Virus record (IMG/VR): IMGVR_UViG_3300047552_000229 | Coordinates: 1-64,000 of that record | Direction: 5' to 3' (one strand) | Source: a virus | Length of the DNA: 64,000 bases | Part shown: piece after piece, positions 13,369-22,191 of the stretch | Layout: the number at the start of each line of letters is the position of its first letter | Position numbering within the stretch: the stretch's first letter is position 1 | Made by a program: the position numbers and the translations under genes | The notes under the pieces: generated by a model | What the model was told of the DNA's origin: nothing | The model's database searches: none | What the model saw: the letters and a program-made list of their open reading frames with translations, nothing else

Positions 13369-13890
13369 ATGCAAAAACAGTACACAAGACGCAAGCCTGT
13401 CACGTCTACCGCAAGGGAGCCTAGTTCCATCGTGCAAATGACCAAACCATTGAAGCCAGAGCAAGAACAGATCACGCATATGTTCGTGGACCAGAACCTG
13501 AGCAAGCATCAGATAGCGGCGAAGCTCGACATGAAGCCCGCGAGTGTATCGAGGGTGCTGAATCAAGAGAATGTGAGCTATGAGGTAGCGAAAAGGCGCG
13601 AAGATTTGCGCATCAAGATGAAGATTACGAAGGAGGATGTCGCAAACATCCTGCTTGACGGGGTAGAAATGGCGCGTGTTATGGCCGAACCTAGTACAAT
13701 GATACAAGGCGGCAGGGAACTGGGTAAGATGCTAGGTTACTACGAGCCTGAAGTGGTGAAACATGAGGTTAATGTACAGAGCGCTGACTTCCAGACGCAG
13801 TTGAAGACCCTGACTGATCAAGAACTGTACGCTTTGTTGGAAGAACACACCGTCGAAGGTGAGTTTAAGGAGATACAAGATGGCAGTTAA
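13369..13890 (+). CDS. terminase small subunit
   Basis: The first gene of the late operon, 173 aa. Residues 25-75 hold an HTH (LKPEQEQITHMFVDQNLSKH, then IAAKLDMKPASVSRVLNQE), the DNA-recognition part of small terminases. Residues 100-135 (EDVANILLDGVEMARVMAEP to GRELGKMLGYYEPE) are characteristic of small terminase subunits of head-full phages. It would bind the packaging site and regulate the large subunit encoded at 14488. The ribosome site is weak. The gene overlaps the next by 11 nt. Confidence 0.85.
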   Translation: MQKQYTRRKPVTSTAREPSSIVQMTKPLKPEQEQITHMFVDQNLSKHQIAAKLDMKPASVSRVLNQENVSYEVAKRREDLRIKMKITKEDVANILLDGVEMARVMAEPSTMIQGGRELGKMLGYYEPEVVKHEVNVQSADFQTQLKTLTDQELYALLEEHTVEGEFKEIQDGS

Positions 13891-14491
13891 TCTAAACAGA
13901 GAATTGTCAGCAAAAACTCCCGGCCTTCGGCACGTAGAGTTCAACATGTACAGAGGGCACGGAGCTTCTGGGTTAGAAGACCTCATGAAGACCGGTGTGG
14001 TTCAAGGAACGGAGGACTACCAAGGCAGGGCCTACTGGAGTAGAAACGCACCCCTCGCTCATTATGTAAGTCCGGACAGAAACGGATACGGCGCTGTTAT
14101 AGAACTGGAAACGAACGGAAACCCTAGGCCGTATGATAGGCGTATGCCAACCAAGAACGGCTATCCGGCTACTCACGGAACTCCAGAGAGTGCGCACATC
14201 AATAGATTCACTGACCCCATTCGAGTGTATACCCCTGATGCTCAGGGGAACTTCGCGCAGGTGTATGACAACGCAACCCCTTGGAAACGCGGGCTAAGGA
14301 CGATTGGGTACAACGCTATTGGTAACACAGGGATGCGTGCACTTGCTATGGGTACAGAAGCACTGGCGAATCCCGTACTTGGACTAGCAGGACCTGTGAT
14401 GGATATGTACGATATGGCCCATAACGACCCGGTTGCTAGGAATTACAACGCAGGTAACCCTGCATATAGTCGTACCATCGGACATAAATGA
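13880..14491 (+). CDS. ADP-ribosyltransferase-like protein between terminase genes
   Basis: Start at 13880 after AAGGAGATACAAG. The first 80 of 203 residues follow the layout of ART/PARP-type folds: an R/H strand (NMYRGHG, R25), a helix ending in TG (LEDLMKTGVVQG), a Y/S motif with helix (GRAYWSRNAPLAHYV, residues 49-63) and a strand IELE (E75, E77). The order matches the H/R-Y/S-E pattern of ADP-ribosyltransferases. The rest is glycine/alanine-rich and helical. Such an enzyme could modify host proteins, or be packaged and injected. The fold call is from motif spacing only, and an inactive derivative is possible. Confidence 0.5.
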   Translation: MAVNLNRELSAKTPGLRHVEFNMYRGHGASGLEDLMKTGVVQGTEDYQGRAYWSRNAPLAHYVSPDRNGYGAVIELETNGNPRPYDRRMPTKNGYPATHGTPESAHINRFTDPIRVYTPDAQGNFAQVYDNATPWKRGLRTIGYNAIGNTGMRALAMGTEALANPVLGLAGPVMDMYDMAHNDPVARNYNAGNPAYSRTIGHK

Positions 14492-16059
14492 ACCAAGTAG
14501 CCGTACAAAGTAGGATTAAGCAGGAGTTAGTCGCCAGAGAAATAAGGCGAAGACGACTCATCGAGTTTGTTAAGTACTTTCACGGCAGTTATCAACCGGG
14601 ATGGGTGCATATAGACATATGTTCGCGCTTAGAAAAGTTCTCAAAAGACGTAAAAGCCCGCAAGAGTCCACGCCTTATGCTTCTAATGCCGCCCCGACAT
14701 GGCAAAAGCGAGATTGTGTCGAAGATGTACCCTGCTTGGCACCTCGGGCAGTACCCCGACGACGAGTTCATCGGGACAAGTTACAACGTCTCATTGGCTA
14801 CGGACTTCTCTAGACGCATCAGAGACATCGTAAAGAGCGAAGAATACGCGGCGATGTACCCTGAAACGCGTCTACACCCCGATTTTCAGAGCGCAGAAGC
14901 GTGGAGATTGGACAAAAAGCGTGGTGGTTACGTAGCAGCAGGTATTGGAGGTGGTATTACGGGTAAAGGTGCCCATATTTTGACCATCGACGACCCTGTT
15001 AAGTCGCACGAAGAGGCGGATTCAGAGACAATTCGTGAAGCGAACTGGAATTGGTACACTTCAACGGCTTATACACGTCTTGCACCGGGCGGTGGAGTGC
15101 TTGTAGTGCAGACTTGTTGGCATGACGACGATTTGGCGGGTCGTTTGCAGCGGTATATGAAGGAAGACCCTGAATTTGACCAGTTTGAGGTCATAAAATA
15201 CCCCGCAATGGCCGTTGAGGACGAGTGGCACAGCTACGACGAGCGCACACAAGAGCTTCTTCGCTTCTCGAAAGGCCAAGACGACACCCGATTCCTTATA
15301 CGGAACGCGGGAGATGCGCTGCATGTGGACCGGTACGACATCAAGCAGTTGACGGCCATCAAGAAGACCCTCGGGCCTAGGCACTGGTCGGCTCTGTACC
15401 AACAAAACCCTGTACCTGACGATGGGAACTACTTCAGCAAGGACCACTTTGTGTTCAGGGACCCGCCCATGCAGCGGTACAACGTGTATCAGGCGTGGGA
15501 CTTTGCCATTACGGAGAAGCAGCAGAACGACTATACGGTAGGTACGACGGGGTACCACGACGAGACGGATGTGTTGCACGTGACGGACATGATACGGTTC
15601 AAGAGCGGTAACGCGTTCGAGATCGTGGAGGCTATGCTCAACCAAGCGGTGAAGCATCAGGTAGGCAACAACCTGCCGGTCATAGGTGTTGAGGATGGGC
15701 AGATATGGAAGAGTATCAGTGCTGTGTTCGACAAGCGCTGTCACGAGCGCCGTCTGTACCCAAGTGTAGAGCTTCTCAAACCACTTACTGACAAGGCCGC
15801 ACGTGCGCGTCCGCTTCAGGGGCGTATGCAGCAGCACATGATCGTGTTCCCTAGGGATACGGAGTGGACTATCACTGCACAACAGGAGTTGTTGCGCTTT
15901 CCAAGCGGTGTGCATGATGATATAGTTGACTCACTCGCGTGGCTCGCTAAGCTAGTGGTCGATAAAACCCCACCGGCGCGTGCGCAGGAGAAGCAGATAA
16001 AGAGTTGGAAAGATAGAATCTTTGCAGGCGGCGCTGCCGCTTCGCATATGGGAGCGTGA
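14488..16059 (+). CDS. terminase large subunit
   Basis: 523 aa with both motor and nuclease parts. ATPase: Walker A at residues 68-74 (PPRHGKS) and Walker B at 164-169 (ILTIDD). The RNase H-like nuclease has its first acidic residue in QAWDFAITEKQQNDYTVG (near 335) and later acids in GVEDGQ and HDDIVDSLAW. It packages DNA into the prohead through the portal encoded two genes later. ATGA overlap with the ADP-ribosyltransferase-like gene. Length and motif order are standard for the family. Confidence 0.95.
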   Translation: MNQVAVQSRIKQELVAREIRRRRLIEFVKYFHGSYQPGWVHIDICSRLEKFSKDVKARKSPRLMLLMPPRHGKSEIVSKMYPAWHLGQYPDDEFIGTSYNVSLATDFSRRIRDIVKSEEYAAMYPETRLHPDFQSAEAWRLDKKRGGYVAAGIGGGITGKGAHILTIDDPVKSHEEADSETIREANWNWYTSTAYTRLAPGGGVLVVQTCWHDDDLAGRLQRYMKEDPEFDQFEVIKYPAMAVEDEWHSYDERTQELLRFSKGQDDTRFLIRNAGDALHVDRYDIKQLTAIKKTLGPRHWSALYQQNPVPDDGNYFSKDHFVFRDPPMQRYNVYQAWDFAITEKQQNDYTVGTTGYHDETDVLHVTDMIRFKSGNAFEIVEAMLNQAVKHQVGNNLPVIGVEDGQIWKSISAVFDKRCHERRLYPSVELLKPLTDKAARARPLQGRMQQHMIVFPRDTEWTITAQQELLRFPSGVHDDIVDSLAWLAKLVVDKTPPARAQEKQIKSWKDRIFAGGAAASHMGA

Positions 16060-16060
16060 C

Positions 16061-16903
16061 ATGAGGCTATACACCCCACAACAGCAGTCGGATATTGCCA
16101 GTGCTCAGCAGCAGACAGAAGCGGCGATCTCCCCCTCCTTCATCGGTACTGCATGGGATACGGTCACAGCCGCAGACGCTTCTGTAGGGCGAGGGCTTTC
16201 CTCTTTGGGGAAGGCTACAGTCGGTGGATTCAACAGCGCGGTGCAGAGCACTGGCATTCCGAAGCTCTTTTCTCTGTCTAGAAACGACGTTAAGAACCGC
16301 AACGGAGTAGCTACCGCTCCTATGACGCCCGCTGCTCCGGAGCAGAAGCCGTTTCAGTGGTTGGCCGGTATGCAGCAGAATCCGGCACAAATGGCCGGAG
16401 CGGATACTGCCCTTCCCACACCGAACTTGGCAGGGGCTGTAGGCGCAGACCCCATGAATACCACCCCTCCACCTCTCCCCGGTGCGCTGTCGGCGCAACT
16501 TTCAGCGAACACAAGTCGCAACTGGGAGCAGAGTCAGTTGCCTGCCCTACAGGGGCATGGGAAGATGATAACTGGGTCGGACGGACAGCCTATGTGGCAG
16601 CGCGGTAGCGCGGACGTTGCGAACCCTAACATGACAATCGGCCCAAGTCGGAAGATGTCCAATGATGAAGTTATTGCGCACATGGACCAGTACAATAAGG
16701 CTCATGCTAGCCCGCAACCGCAAGAAAGCCTTATCAAGTTCAACAATGTAGACGCGAACTTGGCTAATCTAGGCCCAAAGGCTTCGACCACGAAGAACTT
16801 CCTGCCTAACGGCGGCGGGCTGCGACAGGATTACGGCTCTTTACAACCCCAGATGAATAGACAAGACGTTTCAGCTTCGCTGATTACAATGCCCAGAGGC
16901 TAA
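16061..16903 (+). CDS. hypothetical virion-region protein, 280 aa
   Basis: Start at 16061 after GGGAGCGTGAC, directly following the terminase stop. The protein is low in complexity: glutamine-rich at the N-terminus (MRLYTPQQQSDIASAQQQTE), then alanine/proline/asparagine-rich, with no membrane segment. Its position between terminase and portal is often used for minor head or ejection proteins with disordered parts. Function unknown. Confidence 0.7.
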   Translation: MRLYTPQQQSDIASAQQQTEAAISPSFIGTAWDTVTAADASVGRGLSSLGKATVGGFNSAVQSTGIPKLFSLSRNDVKNRNGVATAPMTPAAPEQKPFQWLAGMQQNPAQMAGADTALPTPNLAGAVGADPMNTTPPPLPGALSAQLSANTSRNWEQSQLPALQGHGKMITGSDGQPMWQRGSADVANPNMTIGPSRKMSNDEVIAHMDQYNKAHASPQPQESLIKFNNVDANLANLGPKASTTKNFLPNGGGLRQDYGSLQPQMNRQDVSASLITMPRG

Positions 16904-16913
16904 GGACTAGCAC

Positions 16914-19103
16914 ATGCCAGTAAATCCCGAACAAGCGCGAGTGACGTGGCTGCGCTATGTGTATTGCCGCGACAATGGACATATTGACTATGTTAAGAAG
17001 GCTCGCCAGTGCGAGGACTTCTTCGCGGGGGATCAGTGGGACCCGATGGATAAGGCGTATTTGCAGTCGGTAAAACGCCCTGCCCTGACAATCAACAAGA
17101 TTCTGTCTACTGTATCGAACGTATTGGGCGAACAGATACAGACACGCAACGAGATTTCCTTCCGCCCGCGCGGTCCGGGCGCAGATTCGCAGGTAGCTGA
17201 CACCTTAACCAAGGTTTTCAGCCAGATCAGCGACAACAACCAGTTGGATTGGCTTCGTAGCGACATGTTCGCGGACGGAATCATCACAAGTCGCGGATAT
17301 CTCGACATTCGCATGAACTATGACGATAACGAGCAGGGCGAGGTGAAAATCATCAAGCTCAACCCGAAAAACGTCCTAGTTGACCCGGATGCAGACGATT
17401 ACGACCCAAAAACGTGGAATGACGTGCTTATTTCGCGTTGGATGACCGCAGACGACATAGCCATCCTTTACAGCAAGGAAGATGCAGAATACTTGCGCCA
17501 TAAGAGCGGCGAGTTGTATACGTACGGGTACGATGCAGTGGACGTAAGGAGAGACTCTTTCGCTCAGGCCGTAGTGAGAGGGTATCCCGGTGCGCCTATG
17601 GATGGCACCGTACCCGTACGTAACATTCGTGTTATCGAGCGTCAGTACAAGCTGTTGGACAACGTGAAGCACTTCGTTGACCTTACCACGGGCGATATGC
17701 GCCCGATCCCCGACGATTGGAACCGTGACAAGATCACCGCCATTGCAGATCAGTACCGTCTGGGCGTTAAGAAGAAGCTCATCAAGCGTGTTAAGTGGGA
17801 AGTGGTAGCGGACAACGTGCTATTGCACGAGTCGTGGTCGCCGTACACCGACTTCACTGTCGTTCCGTACTTCCCGTACTTCCGGCATGGTCGGACCATT
17901 GGTATGGTCGAGAACCTGCTTGGACCTCAAGAATTGCTTAACAAGGTCAGTTCGCAGGAACTGCACGTTGTTAATACTAGTGCCAACAGCGGTTGGGTAG
18001 TTAAGACAGGCTCGTTGGTTAACATGTCGATTGAGGAGCTTGAACAACGTGGCGCGCAAACTGGCTTGGTGCTTGAGGTTAGGGACGATACGGCTCATGT
18101 GCAGAAGATTAATCCTAACCAAACTCCTACGGGCTTGGATCGGATTACATACAAAGCCGAAGAGCACATCAAGACTATCTCGGGTGTATCGGACAGCGCT
18201 CAAGGATTTGATCGTGAAGATGTAGCTGCCAAGGCCATCCAAGCGAAACAGATGCGTGGTGCTATCAATCAGGCCAAGTGCATGGATAGCCTGTCCCGCA
18301 CTGACTTCCTGATTGCCCGCCAGATTCTGAACCTCGTGCAAGAGTTCTACACTGGCCCTCGCGTTATGCAGATCATGACTGATCGGCTGACCCGTGAGAC
18401 ACAACAACTCGATTTGAATACACCTGATCCGGTGACAGGGGCTATCACTAATGACCTCACCCTCGGTGAATATGACGTTGTTGTTTCTTCGATGCCCTCA
18501 CGTGATTCCTTGGAGGACAGCCAGTTCGAGCAAGCAGCACGTATGCGTGAAATGGGCATCAACATCCCCGAAACTGTATTGGTCGAGAACTCTCGACTTC
18601 TCCGTCGAGGCGAGATAATGAAGCAGATGCAGGAGGCCCAAAACTCTCCGGAGGCACAGGCCCAAGCACAACTTCAGCAGCAGATGCAGCAGGCGGAACT
18701 TGCTAAGACTCAGGCAGAGGCGCAGAATAAACAGGCCGATGCGGGTCTGAAGCAGGCCAAAGCTCAGGAATTGCAGATGCCAGACCAGTCCGAACAGGTC
18801 AAGGTCGAGGCAGAGCAGATGAAGATGCAGCTTGAGCAGCAGAAGCATGAGATGGACATTGAGGCTGAGCAAGTCAAGCAACAGCAGTCCATGCAGGCTG
18901 AGGCAGCCAAGATGTCTATGGCCGATCAGAAGCTTCAGGCGGAGCTTGAGATGAAGAAGCAGATGCACGCTCTGGAGCTTGAGATGAAGCAGCAAGAGAT
19001 TGCTATGAAGAAGCAGGAAGCTGAGCAGAACGCTCAGATTAAGTGGGCTGAGTCCCAAGTGAAGATGTTAACCGCAAACAAGGAGTCTAGCGAAAATGAG
19101 TGA
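16914..19103 (+). CDS. portal protein, P22-like
   Basis: 729 aa. The portal core spans about residues 1-560: VTWLRYVYCRDNGHIDYVKK, KRPALTINKILSTVSNVLGE (the conserved N-terminal portal signature), NPKNVLVDPDADDYD, then the stem and wing region with GMVENLLGPQELLNKVSSQE. This is typical of P22-type portals. The last 150 residues are an unusually long Q/E/K/M-rich coiled coil, possibly a C-terminal barrel reaching into the capsid. The dodecamer is the DNA gate and docking site for terminase and tail. Confidence 0.92.
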   Translation: MPVNPEQARVTWLRYVYCRDNGHIDYVKKARQCEDFFAGDQWDPMDKAYLQSVKRPALTINKILSTVSNVLGEQIQTRNEISFRPRGPGADSQVADTLTKVFSQISDNNQLDWLRSDMFADGIITSRGYLDIRMNYDDNEQGEVKIIKLNPKNVLVDPDADDYDPKTWNDVLISRWMTADDIAILYSKEDAEYLRHKSGELYTYGYDAVDVRRDSFAQAVVRGYPGAPMDGTVPVRNIRVIERQYKLLDNVKHFVDLTTGDMRPIPDDWNRDKITAIADQYRLGVKKKLIKRVKWEVVADNVLLHESWSPYTDFTVVPYFPYFRHGRTIGMVENLLGPQELLNKVSSQELHVVNTSANSGWVVKTGSLVNMSIEELEQRGAQTGLVLEVRDDTAHVQKINPNQTPTGLDRITYKAEEHIKTISGVSDSAQGFDREDVAAKAIQAKQMRGAINQAKCMDSLSRTDFLIARQILNLVQEFYTGPRVMQIMTDRLTRETQQLDLNTPDPVTGAITNDLTLGEYDVVVSSMPSRDSLEDSQFEQAARMREMGINIPETVLVENSRLLRRGEIMKQMQEAQNSPEAQAQAQLQQQMQQAELAKTQAEAQNKQADAGLKQAKAQELQMPDQSEQVKVEAEQMKMQLEQQKHEMDIEAEQVKQQQSMQAEAAKMSMADQKLQAELEMKKQMHALELEMKQQEIAMKKQEAEQNAQIKWAESQVKMLTANKESSENE

Positions 19104-19947
19104 TACCACCCCAGTCGAAGAAGTAGTAGACCGTGGAGATGTGATCGAAGAACCGGTAGTAGAGGTAACGCCGGAAGAGATTGAGGCAGTAGTACCTGCT
19201 GCGGCGGAAGAGCCTGTAGCGGAAGCGCCTAAAGAGGAACTGACAATCCCCAAGGCTCGCTTTGACGAAGCTCGTGAGCAGGCCAAATTGCTTCAGGCAG
19301 AACTTGAAGCGGCTAAGCAGCAGTTGGCCGCACAAGTTCCTAGTGCCGACATTCAGGCAGCGGAACAGCAGATCGGTGCGCTGTACGATCAGTATGCAGA
19401 ACTCGCTGCTGATATGAAGTTCAAGGAAGCGGCCGCAGCCCTGCGCGAAGCCCGTCGCATTGAAGGCGAGATCGAGGTCTATAAGGCCGCTCAGTTCTCC
19501 GTTCGTGCACGTGACGAGGCGCTTGACCGCGTTAGCATGAACAGCGTGATCGATAAGATGGAAGCGCAGTATGATGTGATCAACCCCAACTCGGACAAGT
19601 ACGACCAGTCTGTAGTGGACGAGATCAAGGAGTTGCAGGGTTTGTACGCTTCTCGCGGCATTTCCGCCACAGCAGCACTGCAAAAGGCTTCCAAGTACGT
19701 TCTTGCCCCTTACAATCAGGTCGCTCCAGAGACTAAGAAGGAAGTTGGTCTTGAGCGTCAGTCCGCAGCTAAGGCGAAAGCAGCCAGAGCAGCTACGTCT
19801 CAGCCTGCTAGCGCAGACGCAGTTGGTCTGGGCAGCGACAAGAGCGGTCACACCCTCACAGCAGAAGCAATCATGAGCATGTCTCAGGATCAGTTTGCCA
19901 AACTTGGCGAGGATGCCCTCGCTAAACTGCGCGGAGATACTCTGTAA
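19096..19947 (+). CDS. scaffolding protein
   Basis: 283 aa. The N-terminal 50 residues are very acidic (VEEVVDRGDVIEEPVVEVTP), the middle is a coiled coil (EQAKLLQAELEAAKQQLAAQ) and the C-terminus is a short basic/helical region ending KLRGDTL. Position between portal and capsid and this composition are those of assembly scaffolds, which guide procapsid assembly through a C-terminal capsid-binding helix and then leave. It overlaps the portal gene by 8 nt. No protease domain is visible. Confidence 0.8.
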   Translation: MSDTTPVEEVVDRGDVIEEPVVEVTPEEIEAVVPAAAEEPVAEAPKEELTIPKARFDEAREQAKLLQAELEAAKQQLAAQVPSADIQAAEQQIGALYDQYAELAADMKFKEAAAALREARRIEGEIEVYKAAQFSVRARDEALDRVSMNSVIDKMEAQYDVINPNSDKYDQSVVDEIKELQGLYASRGISATAALQKASKYVLAPYNQVAPETKKEVGLERQSAAKAKAARAATSQPASADAVGLGSDKSGHTLTAEAIMSMSQDQFAKLGEDALAKLRGDTL

Positions 19948-20315
19948 TGGCACACAGCACCGGGAAAGCAGCGCAGTTCATCATGTTGATGTTTCATTCG
20001 CGCACTCTTGCGCATATGCAGCACCTTCAGACGCGCTCTTTCGCGGCGCACAAGGCCCTTAACGAGTACTACGACGGTATCATCGACCTTGTCGATGCCT
20101 TCGCAGAGGAATATCAAGGGCACTACGGCATTATCGAAGGGTATCCGACCACTTTTCACGTAACTAAGGACTCGGTAGAGATGCTTGAGGTCCTTAGAGA
20201 GTGGGTAGAGAAGAACCGGAAGGACATCACCGACAAGTCGTCGTTACAGAATCAGATCGACACTATTGTCGAGTTGATAAGCAGCACCCTTTATAAACTG
20301 AAGTTCCTAAAATAA
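19947..20315 (+). CDS. DUF5856-like helical protein, 122 aa
   Basis: TAATG junction with the scaffold gene. An all-helical protein with a ferritin-like pattern: FIMLMFHSRTLAHMQHLQTR, FAAHKALNEYYDGIIDLVDA, LEVLREWVEKNRKDI and a final helix. The histidine-rich first helix and EYYDGI in the second match the DUF5856 family found beside phage capsid genes. Possible metal binding is suggested by histidines and acids but is unproven. Role in the head region unknown. Confidence 0.7.
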   Translation: MAHSTGKAAQFIMLMFHSRTLAHMQHLQTRSFAAHKALNEYYDGIIDLVDAFAEEYQGHYGIIEGYPTTFHVTKDSVEMLEVLREWVEKNRKDITDKSSLQNQIDTIVELISSTLYKLKFLK

Positions 20316-20370
20316 GGAGGTGATCATGTCCGGTAAGTGTGGAAAAGGTAAGAAACCACCTAAGAAATAA
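20313..20370 (+). CDS. 14-aa basic microprotein with complete anti-SD match
   Basis: TAAGGAGGTGATC (20313-20325) matches the 3' tail of bacterial 16S rRNA over 13 nt and is followed at once by ATG at 20326. The frame encodes MSGKCGKGKKPPKK and stops at 20370. A terminator starts 3 nt later, so the gene closes a transcription unit. Lysine-rich with one cysteine. The strength of the ribosome site is the strongest in the window, which argues that the peptide is made. The listed range includes the ribosome site. Confidence 0.65.
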
Positions 20371-20372
20371 CG

Positions 20373-20397
20373 AAAGGGGCTTGACGGCCCCTTTTTT
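20373..20397 (+). terminator. rho-independent terminator before capsid gene
   Basis: AAAGGGGC-TTGACG-GCCCCTTTTTT forms a GC-rich stem with a T run. It ends the terminase to scaffold transcript and isolates the capsid gene. Its loop contains TTGACG, usable as a -35 element. Confidence 0.85.
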
Positions 20398-20410
20398 ATG
20401 CGCGTAAGAT
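20381..20410 (+). promoter_or_regulatory. candidate promoter of the major capsid gene
   Basis: TTGACG (20381-20386) and TAAGAT (20405-20410) are separated by 18 nt and lie 130 nt before the capsid start. The -35 lies in the loop of the terminator. A second TAAGAT at 20492-20497 lacks a good -35. The rest of the 143-nt spacer shows no gene. Confidence 0.35.
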
Positions 20411-20540
20411 ACACGTATCGCAATAGTGGATGCGACATATCCACCCGGCTCGTCCCCGTTAAAGGTCGTTTCCGCACTTACTGCGACAGTGTAAGATCGA
20501 AGCAAAAAACGACATCTTTTAATGGGAAAGGAGTGCCAAA

Positions 20541-21656
20541 ATGGCATTGACCAACTTCGCAGCACTGACCACGGAACAAAAAACCGTCTGGTCTATGGAC
20601 CTGTGGCGTCAAGCACGCAACATGTCCTTCGTAAACCGCTTTCTGGGCAAAGGCCCGAACAGCATGGTTCAACACATTACCGAACTGAAGAAGAGCGAAA
20701 AGGGTGCACGTGCAGTCATCACCCTGTTGGCTGATCTGACTGGTGACGGTGTCGCAGGTGATCGCGCACTGGAAGGTAACGAAGAAGCAATGAACACCTA
20801 CGATAACGTGATTCGCATTGACCAACTGCGTCATGCTAACCGTCACGAAGGTCGTATGGCTGATCAGAAGTCTATCGTCGAGTTCCGTGGTAACAGCCGT
20901 GACGTTCTGGCTTACTGGTTGGCTGATCGTATCGACCAACTGGCTTTCCAAACCCTCGGTGGTATCACTTATGATTTCACTCCCGGCGGTAAGGCTCGTA
21001 CCGGCTCTGACCTCATTAACCTTGAGTTCGCTGCTGATGTGTCCGCTCCTACCACCAACCGTATGTTGCGCGTGTCTGGTAACGGCACTACCGTCTCCGC
21101 AGACAACACCATCGCATCCCTGACTTCGAACGATACGCTGACTTGGGCAGCTATCATCCAGATGAAGGCGTTTGCTAAGGACAACTACATCCGTGGCGTT
21201 AAGGACAACGGCGGTGAAGAGACTTATCACCTGTTCGTTACCCCGCAAATGATGGCTAAGCTGAAGAAGGACCCAGACTGGCTCGCCGCTCTGCGTTACG
21301 CTCTGCCACGCGAAGCTAACAACCCGCTGTTCACTGGTGCAACCGTTAAGGTTGATGGTATTTACATCCACGAGTTCCGCCATGTGCCGAACAACAGTGG
21401 TATGGCTACCAAGACCGGTTGGGGCGCAGGTAACAACGTCAACGGTGGTTACGCTCTGTTCTGCGGTGCCCAAGCTCTCGGTATGGCCGACATCGGCAAT
21501 CCGGAGTGGGTCGAGAAGGAGTTCGACTACGGCAACCAACAAGGTATCTCGGTATCCAAGATTCTGGGCTTCAAGAAGCCGAAGTTCTGGACTCAATACC
21601 AAGCTACTCCTGCAACCGAAGACTTCGGCGTGATCCGCGTCGCTGTCGCACAGTAA
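20541..21656 (+). CDS. major capsid protein, N4-gp56 family
   Basis: 371 aa. The opening TNFAALTTEQKTVWSMDLWR, followed by ARNMSFVNRFLGKGPNSMVQ, is the signature of the N4 gp56 major capsid family (HK97 fold). Later hallmarks include the GxxxLAYWLADRIDQLAFQT segment and a C-terminal DFGVIRV strand. AAGGAGTGCCAAA gives high expression. No delta domain or protease is fused, consistent with the separate scaffold gene upstream. Codon choice here is the most optimised of the window. Confidence 0.95.
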   Translation: MALTNFAALTTEQKTVWSMDLWRQARNMSFVNRFLGKGPNSMVQHITELKKSEKGARAVITLLADLTGDGVAGDRALEGNEEAMNTYDNVIRIDQLRHANRHEGRMADQKSIVEFRGNSRDVLAYWLADRIDQLAFQTLGGITYDFTPGGKARTGSDLINLEFAADVSAPTTNRMLRVSGNGTTVSADNTIASLTSNDTLTWAAIIQMKAFAKDNYIRGVKDNGGEETYHLFVTPQMMAKLKKDPDWLAALRYALPREANNPLFTGATVKVDGIYIHEFRHVPNNSGMATKTGWGAGNNVNGGYALFCGAQALGMADIGNPEWVEKEFDYGNQQGISVSKILGFKKPKFWTQYQATPATEDFGVIRVAVAQ

Positions 21657-21668
21657 GGAGCTTGAATC

Positions 21669-22130
21669 ATGGCACTTTTGAAAGCTACTCGTGGCGCTCA
21701 GAACCCTCTGGTTGCTGAGTTTATCTTCAACTTCAACGACACCATGAAGGATGTCAACGGCGTAGAAAAGACCTTTGGTTCTGTCTATACCGACGCAGGC
21801 ACCTTCGAAGTAATCCCTCTGCCTGTCGGCGCAGTGATCACCGGTGGTGAAGTTATTGTGGAAACCCAAGGTGTCGGTCCTACCGCCTACACCGTGACTG
21901 TTGGTGACTCCGGCGACGGCGACATTCACACCAACAACACCACGGTGAGCTTGCTTGGATCGTCCGGTACTCGTACCGCGCTGACCTTGATCGGCTCGCT
22001 GCGTTCGCAGGATGGTAAAAACATCCGTATTACCATCGGATCGACTGTTGCTAACGCGACTGCCGGTAAGTTCCGCGTCCGTGTTGAGTACACTGTGGAT
22101 GGTCGTCAGACCGAAGCAATCGGCGCTTAA
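21669..22130 (+). CDS. probable capsid decoration protein, 153 aa
   Basis: Follows the capsid gene by 12 nt with AAGGAGCTTGAATC and is followed by a terminator, so it shares the capsid mRNA and should be abundant. All-beta and rich in T, G and V (VIVETQGVGPTAYTVTVGDS; TRTALTLIGSLRSQDGKNIR). It ends in RVRVEYTVDGRQTE. Position and composition fit a head decoration or cement protein; no named family is claimed. Confidence 0.6.
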   Translation: MALLKATRGAQNPLVAEFIFNFNDTMKDVNGVEKTFGSVYTDAGTFEVIPLPVGAVITGGEVIVETQGVGPTAYTVTVGDSGDGDIHTNNTTVSLLGSSGTRTALTLIGSLRSQDGKNIRITIGSTVANATAGKFRVRVEYTVDGRQTEAIGA

Positions 22131-22157
22131 CTTGCACTGATGGCTGTTTGATGTAGA

Positions 22158-22191
22158 ATAGGGACTACCTCGGTAGTCCCTATTTCTTTTT
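22158..22191 (+). terminator. rho-independent terminator after capsid genes
   Basis: ATAGGGACTACC-TC-GGTAGTCCCTAT is a perfect 12-bp stem followed by TTTCTTTTT. Genes continue 12 nt downstream without an obvious promoter, so partial read-through probably lowers expression of the tail genes relative to the capsid. Confidence 0.85.
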
